DNA from: an uncultured Desulfovibrio sp.
GTDB lineage: Bacteria; Desulfobacterota; Desulfovibrionia; Desulfovibrionales; Desulfovibrionaceae
Assembly: GCF_902477725.1 (NCBI RefSeq)
Contig: NZ_CABSIF010000013.1
Span: 35,572 to 99,571 of the forward strand
Direction: 5' to 3'
Length of the DNA stretch: 64,000 nucleotides
The stretch's first letter is position 1, and each line of letters begins with the position of its first letter. Under the pieces are notes generated by a model. That model saw only the letters and a list, made by a program, of their open reading frames with translations, was not told the DNA's origin and did not search any database. Position numbers and translations under genes: made by a program. This document shows positions 48,964-57,401 of the stretch, one piece after another.

Positions 48964-48999
48964 AACGCAGAGGCCGTCCCAAGGGACGGCCTCTGCGTT
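48964..48999. terminator. Very stable hairpin between the ABC gene and the 63-residue gene
   Basis: Perfect 16-base arms AACGCAGAGGCCGTCC and GGACGGCCTCTGCGTT around a CAAG loop. It lies 110 bases after the ABC gene (plus strand) and 22 bases after the small minus-strand gene, so it can serve both. The T-tracts on both sides are short. Confidence 0.75.
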
Positions 49000-49021
49000 T
49001 GCATATCTTGTGCAGCGAAAG

Positions 49022-49213
49022 TTATTTTTTCTCAAACATTTCGATCTGGGCGACCACCATGCGGCTGAACACGGCGGCAATGCTCTCTGCATCCACAGTG
49101 GCGGAGCCGGAACCGGCAAAGGCTTCGGCCACCTTTTGCGCATTGCTCACCATGGTGGAAAAAATCTGCGGGGTCACAGTAGCGTTCATGGCGCGTTGGT
49201 AGGTGGAATCCAT
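49022..49213 (-). CDS. Small protein of unknown function
   Basis: A 63-residue protein starting MDSTYQRAMNATVTPQIFST. It is helical throughout by composition, with VSNAQKVAEAFAGSGSATVD and ending IAAVFSRMVVAQIEMFEKK, and has no signal peptide or cysteine. A good ribosome-binding site (AAAGGAAAA) precedes the ATG, and a 16-base hairpin follows the stop, which together support a real gene. I recognise no family. It lies between the three-gene operon and hypE on the opposite strand to the former. Its A/S/G-rich helices could mediate oligomerisation. Confidence 0.65.
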   Translation of the reverse strand: MDSTYQRAMNATVTPQIFSTMVSNAQKVAEAFAGSGSATVDAESIAAVFSRMVVAQIEMFEKK

Positions 49214-49383
49214 ATTTTTTCCTTTCAGGCAGGAGGCTCCTGCTTTTGGTTGAAACAAAGACAACAGTTTCAGGGGCTTCTCCGTAACTATCTCTGCTTT
49301 CGAATTGTTTTGGCAAATTGTTTTAATAAATTATTCTGGGCTGTTGGCACTACGAGGGGGGGTGTTTCCTGCCAAGGAAGAAG

Positions 49384-49464
49384 GCCTTTTTATTGAGGGA
49401 GCATAGGTCTGATGCTACTCGCCGGAATAAAAAGGCTTTCTGACGTGGGCAGGGGACAAAAGAA
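49384..49464 (-). repeat. Dispersed hairpin element, copy B
   Basis: Arms GCCTTTTTATT (49384-49394) and AATAAAAAGGC (49426-49436) are perfect over 11 bases, with a partly paired inner stretch GAG-AGCAT/ATGCT. The tail TTTCTGACGTGGGCAGGGGA and then CAAAAGAA follows. Twenty-two consecutive bases (49424-49445) are identical to copy C at 51716-51737. It lies 15-100 bases past the hypE stop codon. Confidence 0.65.
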
Positions 49465-49479
49465 CCGTAATGTCATGCC

Positions 49480-50484
49480 CTAGCAGATGCGGGGCAACTG
49501 CGCGCCCTCAAGCATGCCCAGCAGGCGGCGGCCCCCGATGCGGGTTTGCAGCGCCACCTGCGCCTTGCCTTCCGTTACCGTGCCGATGCGGGCCGCTTCC
49601 TTGCCATAGGGCGAACGGCGCATGGCCTCAAGGGCTGCTTCTGCGCTGTTTTCGGGCACAATGCAGATGCACTTGCCCTCATTGGCAAGGTACAGAGGAT
49701 CCATGCCGAGGAAGGAACAGCCGTTGCGCACGGCTTCGTGAACGGGAACGCTGGCCTCGTCAAGCAGGATGGACACCTGCGACTGCTCGGCGATTTCGTT
49801 GAGCGTGGTGGCAAGACCGCCGCGCGTGGGGTCGCGCAGCACATGCACCTCGCCCACAGTATTGATGATGTCTTCAATCATGTGGTTGAGCGGGGCGGAG
49901 TCCGAGGCCACGTCCGTAAGGAAGGACAGGCCTTCGCGGCTGCCCATGACCGTGAGGCCGTGGTCGCCCATGGCTCCGCTGACCAGTACCGCATCGCCGG
50001 GCCGGGCATTGTGCCCCGAGGGCGAGGGTGAGGCAAACACCTGCCCGATGCCCGTGGTATTGATGAAAATTTTGTCGCAAGCACCGCGCGGCACAACCTT
50101 GGTGTCGCCCGTCACAATGCTCACCCCGGCCTCGCGGGCTGCCGCGCCCATGTCGGCCACAACGCGCTCAAGGGTTTCGAGGGGCAGGCCTTCTTCAAGG
50201 ATAAATCCGCAACTCAGGTAGCGGGGCCGCGCGCCCAGCATGGCAACGTCGTTGACGGTGCCGTGCACAGCCAGACTGCCGATGCTGCCGCCTGCGAAAA
50301 ACAGGGGCGTCACCGTGTATGAATCGGTGCTCATGGCCAGCGGGCCGGAGATATCGGTCAAAAGCGCCGCATCGTCCATGCGTTCCAGCAGGGGATTGGC
50401 AAAATGGCGCATGAAACACTGGGCAATAAGGCGCTGCGAGGCTCTGCCGCCGCTGCCAGCATCAAGAAGAAGGCAATCGTCCAT
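49480..50484 (-). CDS. hypE: [NiFe]-hydrogenase maturation protein HypE
   Basis: A 334-residue enzyme that dehydrates the carbamoyl group placed on its C-terminal cysteine to give the cyanide ligands of the hydrogenase iron. The protein ends in PRIC, with that cysteine as the last residue. The ATP-binding PurM-like core shows LLDAGSGGRASQRLIAQ at the start, TDSYTVTPLFFAGGSIG, VHGTVNDVAMLGARP, and DPTRGGLATTLNEIA near 214. Its start overlaps the hypD stop by one base, so the two are coupled. HypF, HypC and HypAB are not in the window. Confidence 0.97.
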   Translation of the reverse strand: MDDCLLLDAGSGGRASQRLIAQCFMRHFANPLLERMDDAALLTDISGPLAMSTDSYTVTPLFFAGGSIGSLAVHGTVNDVAMLGARPRYLSCGFILEEGLPLETLERVVADMGAAAREAGVSIVTGDTKVVPRGACDKIFINTTGIGQVFASPSPSGHNARPGDAVLVSGAMGDHGLTVMGSREGLSFLTDVASDSAPLNHMIEDIINTVGEVHVLRDPTRGGLATTLNEIAEQSQVSILLDEASVPVHEAVRNGCSFLGMDPLYLANEGKCICIVPENSAEAALEAMRRSPYGKEAARIGTVTEGKAQVALQTRIGGRRLLGMLEGAQLPRIC

Positions 50485-51575
50485 TATCGCTCCGAATATT
50501 TAAAGTAGGCCGCGCAGCTGCCCTCGGTGGAAACCATGCAGGGGCCAACTGGGGTGGCGGGGGTGCAGCGCTTGCCGAAAAGCGGGCAGTCCGGCGGGGT
50601 AATGCGCCCCTTGAGCACATCGCCGCAGCGACAGCCGGGCAGGGGGGGGACGTCCGGCAGGGTGAGATCAAGGCGCTTCATGGCGTCCATGCTCTCATAT
50701 TCCGGGCGCAGGGCCAGGCCGCTCTGGGGTATGCAGCCTATGCCGCGCCACAGGGCGTCCGCCGGTTGGAAAAACTGTTCCAGCAGAGCGCGGGCGCGGG
50801 GGTTGCCCGTGTCGTCCACGGCGCGGGGGTAGGCATTGACCACATCGGGCTTGCCATCGCGCATCTGCTCGGCCATGAGGCAGAGGGCCAGCAGAATGTC
50901 GGCGGGCTGGAAGCCGCCCACAATGCCGGGCACATGAAAATCGCGCGCCAGAAAGGCGTAAGGCTCCAGCCCAAGAATGGTGGAAACGTGCCCCGGCAGC
51001 AAAAAGGCTTCCACGCCGCACTGGCTGTCTTCAAGCAGGATGCGCAGGGCGGGGGGCACAAGCTTGTGTAGGGAAAGCACGCAGAAGTTGTTCAGCCCGC
51101 GTTGCTGGGCGGTGAGCAGTGTGGCGGCCACGGTGGGGGCGGTGGTTTCAAAACCTATGCCCAGAAAAACTACAGTATCGCCGGGGTTGGCCGCCGCCAG
51201 GGTCAGGGCGTCCAGAGGCGAATAGACAATCTCAACCCGCGCACCCTGGGCCTGTGCATGTTTGAGGCTGAGGCCGCCGGGGCCGGGCACGCGCAAAAGG
51301 TCGCCAAAGGTGGCTATGATGACGCGGTCGCGGCCCGCAAGCTCAAGAAAGGCGGCTACTTCCGCATCGTGCGTGACGCATACGGGGCAGCCGGGGCCGG
51401 AAAGGTGCGTTACCGATTTGGGCAGGAGCGAGCGCAGGCCGCTCTGGAAGATGGCAACTGTATGGGTGCCGCACACTTCCATGAAGCGCATTGTGCGACC
51501 ATCAAGGGCGCGGTTGAGGCGATCAAGAAGGCTGTGGCACAGTTGCGGATTCTGAAAGGCGGTTTCCAGTTGCAT
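50484..51575 (-). CDS. hypD: [NiFe]-hydrogenase maturation protein HypD
   Basis: A 363-residue Fe-S protein that works with HypC to assemble the Fe(CN)2CO group. The conserved motifs are MEVCGTHTVAIFQSGLRSLL near residue 33, LSGPGCPVCVT near 60, FLGIGFETTAPTVAATL near 145, and the late cysteines GCIPQSGLALRPEY, GCRCGDVLKG and FGKRCTPATPVGPCMVS that hold the [4Fe-4S] cluster. I chose the ATG at 51575 because AAAGGA then lies at a normal distance; the ATG two codons upstream is the alternative. It forms a pair with hypE. Confidence 0.95.
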   Translation of the reverse strand: MQLETAFQNPQLCHSLLDRLNRALDGRTMRFMEVCGTHTVAIFQSGLRSLLPKSVTHLSGPGCPVCVTHDAEVAAFLELAGRDRVIIATFGDLLRVPGPGGLSLKHAQAQGARVEIVYSPLDALTLAAANPGDTVVFLGIGFETTAPTVAATLLTAQQRGLNNFCVLSLHKLVPPALRILLEDSQCGVEAFLLPGHVSTILGLEPYAFLARDFHVPGIVGGFQPADILLALCLMAEQMRDGKPDVVNAYPRAVDDTGNPRARALLEQFFQPADALWRGIGCIPQSGLALRPEYESMDAMKRLDLTLPDVPPLPGCRCGDVLKGRITPPDCPLFGKRCTPATPVGPCMVSTEGSCAAYFKYSER

Positions 51576-51676
51576 GGGCATTCCTTTTTTGCGGCCCGCA
51601 GGGGATCAGCGGGCAAAACTCAGGCGGCATTCTCCGGGACAATTATACGGCCACGAATGGCGGTTCCGGCAAGGAG

Positions 51677-51754
51677 AAAGGCTTTTTACCCGCCGCGCAT
51701 GTGCTGCATCCAGCAGGAATAAAAAGGCTTTCTGACGCAGGCAGGGGGCAACAG
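51677..51754 (-). repeat. Dispersed hairpin element, copy C
   Basis: Arms AAAGGCTTTTTA (51677-51688) and TAAAAAGGCTTT (51720-51731) pair with one mismatch, around an inner perfect hairpin TGCTG/CAGCA (51702-51715). The tail CTGACGCAGGCAGGGGGCAA follows. It lies 22 bases past the argC stop codon, in the gap before hypD. Confidence 0.65.
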
Positions 51755-51775
51755 GGCCATATTGCTAATATATCA

Positions 51776-52831
51776 TTAGGCCAGCGGGGCCAGCATATCC
51801 AGCCCGGTAGCAACCGGCAGCCCGCACATGAGGTTTGCGTTGGCCATGGCCTGACCGGATGCGCCCCTGCACAGATTGTCGATGGCGGAAACGATGATGA
51901 GCCGCCCTGTACGGGGGTCTACCACAAGACCAAGGTCGCAGAACATGCTGCCGCGCACAAAACGGGTTTCCGGCAGCGCCCCCTTGGGCAGAATGCGAAT
52001 CCACGGGCTGTGTTCCCACGTGCGGGTAAAGGCCTCGCGCACTTCGTCCAGACTGGTGGCGGGGTTTTTGAGCTTTGTGTAGATGGTGGACAAAATGCCC
52101 CTGTTGGTGGGCAAGATGTGCGTGTTGAACGAAACCCGCATGTCGTGGCCCGCCAGCAGGCTGAGTTCCTGCTCGATTTCCGGCGTATGGCGGTGCGTGG
52201 GCAGGCCGTAGGCGCGGAAATTGTCGGAAATTTCGCAGAACAGCGTAGGCACGGCCGCCTTGCGGCCAGCGCCCGTGGCCCCGGATTTGGCGTCCACCAC
52301 GATGTCGTCGGTATGTACGAGATCGTTCTTGATGGCGGCGTACAGGCCCAGAATCACCGAGGTGGGGTAACAACCGGGGTTGGCGATAAGCTTGGCGCCT
52401 GCGATTTCAGCGGCATACAGTTCGGGCAGGCCGTACACGGCCTTGTGCAGCAGATCAGTGCACACATGCTCGCGCTTGTACCATGCGGCATAGGTTTCAG
52501 GGTCGCGCAGGCGGAAATCCGCAGAGAGGTCAACAACCTTCACCCCGGCGCGCAGCAGCATTTCAGCCATGTCCATGGCTGTGCCTGCGGGCACGGCAAG
52601 AAAGACCACATCGCACTGACGGGCGGCTTCCTGCGGGTCAAAAACGCTGATGACCACATCCGCGCCGGGCATGTGGTTCAGAAAAGGATAGAAATCCCCC
52701 AGCCGCTTGCCGGATTCCGCCCGCGAACAGGCCATGGTAAGCTGCATGGAAGGATGGCTCACGAGAAGCCGCGTCAGCTCCATGCCCGCGTAGCCGGTAA
52801 TGCCCACCAGACCCACATTGATTGTCTTCAT
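51776..52831 (-). CDS. argC: N-acetyl-gamma-glutamyl-phosphate reductase
   Basis: A 351-residue enzyme of arginine synthesis that reduces N-acetylglutamyl phosphate. The NADP-binding start is INVGLVGITGYAGMELTRLL. The catalytic cysteine is in LIANPGCYPTSVILGLY near 150. The VDAKSGATGAGRKA and HRHTPEIEQEL motifs are typical, and the C-terminus includes NLCRGASGQAMANANLM. The ribosome-binding site AAAGGATCGG precedes the ATG. No other arg gene is present in the window. Confidence 0.96.
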   Translation of the reverse strand: MKTINVGLVGITGYAGMELTRLLVSHPSMQLTMACSRAESGKRLGDFYPFLNHMPGADVVISVFDPQEAARQCDVVFLAVPAGTAMDMAEMLLRAGVKVVDLSADFRLRDPETYAAWYKREHVCTDLLHKAVYGLPELYAAEIAGAKLIANPGCYPTSVILGLYAAIKNDLVHTDDIVVDAKSGATGAGRKAAVPTLFCEISDNFRAYGLPTHRHTPEIEQELSLLAGHDMRVSFNTHILPTNRGILSTIYTKLKNPATSLDEVREAFTRTWEHSPWIRILPKGALPETRFVRGSMFCDLGLVVDPRTGRLIIVSAIDNLCRGASGQAMANANLMCGLPVATGLDMLAPLA

Positions 52832-52925
52832 GCCGCCGATCCTTTGGAAACTATGGTCGATAGTAGTGACGGAGCCGCGCCGCGCAGACGGCAGATTGCC
52901 GCTGGCCGTGCCGCACCGCAGTGCC

Positions 52926-53240
52926 CTAAGCTTTTTTTGACTGACAGGCGCAGTCCGGGCCGCACTTCATCACGAACTTCATGCGCAGCTCGTAGAGGAT
53001 GCTTTCCAGCAGTTTTTGCTCCTGTTCTTCCAGTCCGTTTTCGGTCTTGGCGCGCAGCATTTCCAGCACGTCAATGCTGTGCTTTGCCAGCGGCAGGCTT
53101 GTTTCCGTACCGCCGGTTTCGGGATTGGGCACTTCGCCCAGATGCACCAGAGCCGATGACGCCAGGGAAATAATAAAGGTCGAAAACGTCACTTCCGGCA
53201 TGGGGCCATCGGCCTTGCAGCCGCAGTTATTGTCACTCAT
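52926..53240 (-). CDS. DUF1844 family protein
   Basis: A 104-residue protein with the DUF1844 pattern: VTFSTFIISLASSALVHLGE near residue 18, AKHSIDVLEMLRAKTENGL near 52, and EQKLLESILYELRMKFV. It is largely helical. Cysteines at both ends (NNCGCK and CGPDCACQ) could bind a metal, a feature I do not know as general for the family. GAGG precedes the ATG. The function of the family is unknown. Confidence 0.85.
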   Translation of the reverse strand: MSDNNCGCKADGPMPEVTFSTFIISLASSALVHLGEVPNPETGGTETSLPLAKHSIDVLEMLRAKTENGLEEQEQKLLESILYELRMKFVMKCGPDCACQSKKA

Positions 53241-53340
53241 GGCGACCTCGTGGCACGTAAACGGTTACGGTAACAGCAGTTTGCGCCAAATGCTTGCGTT
53301 CAACATACAAGCTTTTACCGCCAGCGCAAGAGCTTGCGCC

Positions 53341-54525
53341 CTAGCTGTGGATCAGCGGCAGCGGCTCGCCGGGTTTGCCCGCCAGGGCCATGCGATAAGC
53401 GGCCAGCGCTTCTTCAAGATAGTCACGCGAGCCGCAGTGTCCACCCGCTTCAATGATGCCCCGGTTAAGGGCATGCAGCCCGGCCACAAGATCGGCCCAG
53501 TCCACCCAGCCCATATGGCCTATGCGCACCATGCGGCCCTTCATGTGATCCTGACCGCCAGCCATGCAGACACCGTAGTTGTCCATGGCGATGCGCAGCA
53601 CCTCGGTGCCGTCAACGCCCGCAGGCAGCATGACACTGGTGATGCCCCAGGCAAAGTGGGTTTTGGCGTAAAGCTCAAGGCCCATGGCGGCAACGCCCGC
53701 GCGGGCCAGCATGGTCAGCGCCCACTGCTTGGCGTAAATGGCTTCAAGCCCGTTTTCCAGCAGCATTTCAAGACTTTCGTCCAGGCCGACCACAAGGTTC
53801 ACCGCGGAGGTGAACAATGTCTGCCCTTGGGCGATCTTGGCCCTTTCCTTGGGCAGATTGAAATAGAAGCAGCCGGGCGTGACGCTTTCGGCCCTTTTCC
53901 ATGCGCGGGGCGAGAGCGCCAGCAGCGCTAGGCCGGGGGGCAGCATGAGGCCTTTTTGCGAGCCGGTGACAAGGCAGTCGATGCCCCACTGGTCCATGGG
54001 GCAGGGCGCGAGGCTCACGGCAGAGATGCCGTCCACCAACAGCAGGGTGTCGGTATCGCGCGTGATGCGGGCCACTTCTTCCACAGGGTGCAGGACGCCG
54101 GTGGAGGTTTCGGAGTGCTGGATAAGCACAGCCGCGATGCCCGGATCGGCCTTGAGGGCCGTTGCCACGGCCTGCGGGTCAACGGCTTCGCCCCACGGCA
54201 CTTCAAGAGTGGTGACTTCAAGCCCGCGTGAAACCGCGATTTCGCGCCAGCGCTGACCAAACTTGCCGCCCTCGACCACCAGTACCCGCTGGCCGGGGGT
54301 AAACAGACTGTACACCGCCGCCGTCATGGCGCCCGTGCCGGAACAGGAAAGGGGCAGAACCACATCGTCCGTGCCGAACAGCACGCGCAGGCGCTCCTGA
54401 ACCCGGCCCATCACGGCCTTGAATTCGCTTTTGCGGTGGTGGATCATGTCTTTGGCAAGCACAAGACGTACGCGCTCCGGCAGAGGCGTGGGGCCAGGGG
54501 TGAGCAGGCGGACTTTGTTCAGCAT
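53341..54525 (-). CDS. Class V aminotransferase (serine/alanine-glyoxylate type)
   Basis: A 394-residue PLP enzyme. The start LLTPGPTPLPERVRLVLA is the family signature. The PLP region includes SCSGTGAMTAAVYSL near 60 and LVDGISAVSLAPCPMDQWG near 183. The Schiff-base lysine is in VTGSQKGLMLPPGLALL near 215. RIGHMGWVDWADLVAGLHAL near 350 is also conserved. It is close to the archaeal and deltaproteobacterial alanine-glyoxylate or serine-pyruvate transaminases; precise substrate choice cannot be read here. AGAAGGA is the ribosome-binding site. The stop of the RlmI-like gene upstream is 16 bases away, so the two may form an operon. Confidence 0.9.
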   Translation of the reverse strand: MLNKVRLLTPGPTPLPERVRLVLAKDMIHHRKSEFKAVMGRVQERLRVLFGTDDVVLPLSCSGTGAMTAAVYSLFTPGQRVLVVEGGKFGQRWREIAVSRGLEVTTLEVPWGEAVDPQAVATALKADPGIAAVLIQHSETSTGVLHPVEEVARITRDTDTLLLVDGISAVSLAPCPMDQWGIDCLVTGSQKGLMLPPGLALLALSPRAWKRAESVTPGCFYFNLPKERAKIAQGQTLFTSAVNLVVGLDESLEMLLENGLEAIYAKQWALTMLARAGVAAMGLELYAKTHFAWGITSVMLPAGVDGTEVLRIAMDNYGVCMAGGQDHMKGRMVRIGHMGWVDWADLVAGLHALNRGIIEAGGHCGSRDYLEEALAAYRMALAGKPGEPLPLIHS

Positions 54526-54540
54526 GTCAAATCCTTCTAG

Positions 54541-55722
54541 TTACGCGCCCACTTGGGCGATAAAGCACTTCAGATAGGCCGTTTCGGGCATGGCGGCGTG
54601 GATGGGATGATCCGGCCCCTGGCCCCCGGCAAAAAGAATACGGGCATGCAGTTTGCGCTTGGCGGCGGCCTGCGTCAAGCAAGCGCGCAAAGACTGCGTT
54701 TCAAGATGGTGTGAACAGGACGAGGTGGCAAGTATGCCCCCCGGAGCGAGCAATTGCACTGCCAGATCATTGGCCTGCTTGTAGGCCGCCAGCCCGAGGG
54801 CCGCGTCCTTGCGGCGCTTGATGAAGGCCGGGGGATCAAGGCTGATGGCCTGAAAACGTCGGCCCTCGTCGCGCATCTGGCGCAGCAGGTCAAAGGCGTC
54901 GCCGCACAGGGTCTGGGCTTCGCAGCCGGGAGCGTTGGCCTTGGCGTTTTCTTCCGCAAAGGCGAGCGCCTGGGCCGAGGCATCCACAAAGGTGACGGAG
55001 CGCGCGCCCGCAGCCGCAGCGGTAACGCCGAACCCGCCAACATAGCTGAAAATATCCAGCACATCGGCATCCTTGGCATAGCGCGCCAGTTCCGCCCTGT
55101 TGGGGCGCTGGTCGTAAAACCAGCCGGTTTTCTGGCCTGTGGCGCAGGGCGCGAAAAAGCGGCAGCCGTTTTCCGGTACTTCCAGCCTTTCGGGCAATTG
55201 CCCTTCGCTCTGTTGCTCGCGGGAGAGGTTTTCAAGCCCGCGCGCGGCAAGGTCATTGGCCCAGAGAATGGACGTGGGATGCAGCAGCGTGTGCAGGGCG
55301 GCTGTGAGCGCTTCACGCCTATGCTCCATGCCCGCAGTGGTGACCTGCACGGTCAGGTGGTCGCCGTAGCGGTCAATGATCAGACCGGGCAAAAAATCAC
55401 CCTCGCCGTGGCAAAGCCGATACCAGGGGCCAGGGTAGAGGCGCTGGCGCAGGGCCAGTGCCGATTCCAACCTTTGGGCCAGCAGGGCTTCGTCCAGTTC
55501 CACATCGGGCTTGCGGCTGTGCAGGCGGGCGCAGATAAGCGAAGCCGGATTGACGTACACGCTGCCAAGAGGCGCGCCGCGCCAGTCGCACAGAGTTGCG
55601 GCTTCGCCGGGGGCAAAGTCGGTAAGCGGGCTTTGTTTTACGTCCACCTCATTGGCGAAAATCCAGAGGTGCCCGGCGCGCAGACGCCGATCTTCATTTT
55701 TTTTGAGACAGAGTTTGCGCAT
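54541..55722 (-). CDS. RlmI-like rRNA cytosine methyltransferase
   Basis: A 393-residue class I methyltransferase with an N-terminal PUA domain (KKNEDRRLRAGHLWIFANEV). It continues with LPGLIIDRYGDHLTVQ and the SAM site DVLDIFSYVGGFGVTAAAAG near 222. The catalytic motif region is ISLDPPAFIKRRKDA near 295 and ATSSCSHHLE near 345. This arrangement is typical of RlmI, which methylates 23S rRNA at C1962 in E. coli. It lies between the aminotransferase gene and an anchored unknown protein gene whose stop is only 4 bases upstream. Confidence 0.9.
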   Translation of the reverse strand: MRKLCLKKNEDRRLRAGHLWIFANEVDVKQSPLTDFAPGEAATLCDWRGAPLGSVYVNPASLICARLHSRKPDVELDEALLAQRLESALALRQRLYPGPWYRLCHGEGDFLPGLIIDRYGDHLTVQVTTAGMEHRREALTAALHTLLHPTSILWANDLAARGLENLSREQQSEGQLPERLEVPENGCRFFAPCATGQKTGWFYDQRPNRAELARYAKDADVLDIFSYVGGFGVTAAAAGARSVTFVDASAQALAFAEENAKANAPGCEAQTLCGDAFDLLRQMRDEGRRFQAISLDPPAFIKRRKDAALGLAAYKQANDLAVQLLAPGGILATSSCSHHLETQSLRACLTQAAAKRKLHARILFAGGQGPDHPIHAAMPETAYLKCFIAQVGA

Positions 55723-55725
55723 ATG

Positions 55726-57276
55726 TTACTTTCCCGCTGCTTCGGCGGGGGTGGATGTTGTGGCGGTTTGCGCCGCAAGGGCGTTGATCTGTTCTTCCAG
55801 GGTTTTCTGGCCGGGAACCGCAGTGCAGGTAAAGAGCGCGCCGGGGTCGTTCAGGGCGGCCAGTATTTGCAGAATGCCTATGCGCTGGCCTTTGGCGCTG
55901 GCGGCTTCAAGCTGGCCGGGGCGTTGCACAAAGGTCAGCAGGGCCTGACGGATGGCGTTGTTCTGCGGGGTGGGGGCGAGATCCAGCCCCTTGTCCAGGG
56001 TCTGGTGCAGGGCCGTGGCCGCTGCGCGCCCATCGTGGGAAAGATTGAGGCCAACCCAGGCCAGCGCGCCGTGATCCTTCACGGCGAGGTGCAGATCGCT
56101 GAAGCTTTGCATCAGCAACGCCTGCTCGCTGGTGCTGATGATTCCGGCATCGTACAGGGTGAACGAACAGTCCACGTCCGCGAGGCCTTCGGCCTTGATG
56201 GACATTGTTTTTTTGTGCGAGGCAGTGCTCAGGCCAAGGCTTTCAAAGGTCATGCTGGCCTTGAGCGCGGGCATGGCAAGGCCGGAAGCCTCCTCAAGCA
56301 GGCTTTTGGAGGCCGCAAGATCGCGGATAAAGCTGGTTGTGTGGCGCGGCGAGTTGGAAAGCCAGTCAAAACCCACGCTGCCAACAGTCACGCTGCCGTT
56401 TTCCACGGCAAAGGTCATGCCCGAGGCGCGCACCTGCCGCACAAGGGGCGGGTCGGCAGCCAGAATTTCTTCCACAACCGGGGCAAGGGCCTTAACGGCT
56501 GCGTCCATGTCGCTTTCGCTCATGGCAGCTGTGTCCATAAGGCGGTGCAGCAGGCCCAGCTCCGGCAGGGTGAGGCCGTTGGCTTCAAAGCTCGCCATGC
56601 GCATGCTCTCGTGCCCATCGAGACGGCTCTGCATGTCTTCGATGCGCATATGCTCAACGGAAGCGCCGTCCCATCCCTTGATCAGCGATTCTTTAATGGT
56701 CAGTTGAGCCAGGCCTTCCTTGCCGGGAAGGCTCACGCTCAGAAAAAAGCTGTGCGCCTTGTCCGCACCCATGAGGTATGTGGCGGCCAGCGCGTCAATG
56801 GGTGCTCCGTCAAGAAAACGGGCCACCAGCTCGCTCTGGCTGCGCAGTTCGTCAATTTCTTCACGCTGCACCGAGCCACGGGCCTCGGGCGTGCGTAGGG
56901 CCAGATTGCGCAGCACGATGTTCTCGGCCACGGGCATCATGCCCACATCCTTCAGCACCATGGGCCGCAAGGGGGTGTAGGCCAGCAGCATGCGCATGGG
57001 AATGCGGAGCGAAACCTCCGCCACTTCATACGCAAGTGGCCCTTGGGGCGTTTCGCCGCGCAGGCGCAGGCCGTACAGGGTCAGGGTACGCGACAGGGGC
57101 GAAAATTCCACCCTATCCACCGCAGCCTGCGTGGATATGCCGTCGCCGGAGATGCCGATGCTCTGGATGCCCCTCTGCACCTGTCCCTCCACCAGAGGGC
57201 TCAGGCCGAAAAACAAGCCCAGAAAACCCGCCGCGATCAGAATAACCACGGCGGCTGGCAAATATGCTTTTTTCAT
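55726..57276 (-). CDS. Membrane-anchored protein of unknown function
   Basis: A 516-residue protein with one N-terminal membrane anchor (AYLPAAVVILIAAGFLGLFF) and a large probably periplasmic part. The region VEFSPLSRTLTLYGLRLRGE with repeated short beta-strand phrases resembles AsmA- or DUF748-like lipid-transfer domains, but the match is loose and I do not name a family. The C-terminal 25 residues are Ala/Thr-rich. GGAG lies 9 bases before the ATG. It precedes the methyltransferase gene by 3 bases, so it is probably in the same operon. The nearby nad genes are separated by 125 bases. Confidence 0.7.
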   Translation of the reverse strand: MKKAYLPAAVVILIAAGFLGLFFGLSPLVEGQVQRGIQSIGISGDGISTQAAVDRVEFSPLSRTLTLYGLRLRGETPQGPLAYEVAEVSLRIPMRMLLAYTPLRPMVLKDVGMMPVAENIVLRNLALRTPEARGSVQREEIDELRSQSELVARFLDGAPIDALAATYLMGADKAHSFFLSVSLPGKEGLAQLTIKESLIKGWDGASVEHMRIEDMQSRLDGHESMRMASFEANGLTLPELGLLHRLMDTAAMSESDMDAAVKALAPVVEEILAADPPLVRQVRASGMTFAVENGSVTVGSVGFDWLSNSPRHTTSFIRDLAASKSLLEEASGLAMPALKASMTFESLGLSTASHKKTMSIKAEGLADVDCSFTLYDAGIISTSEQALLMQSFSDLHLAVKDHGALAWVGLNLSHDGRAAATALHQTLDKGLDLAPTPQNNAIRQALLTFVQRPGQLEAASAKGQRIGILQILAALNDPGALFTCTAVPGQKTLEEQINALAAQTATTSTPAEAAGK

Positions 57277-57401
57277 TCAGTTTTCTCCAGCTTCAAAACT
57301 TCAGCGGCCAAATCGCAGTTGCAGGCATGCGTCGCGCACCGCAGGTATTCAGCCGATTTTGCTAAAATGTGTCCAGGCAAGGGCTGTGGCCCACATGCAC
57401 T

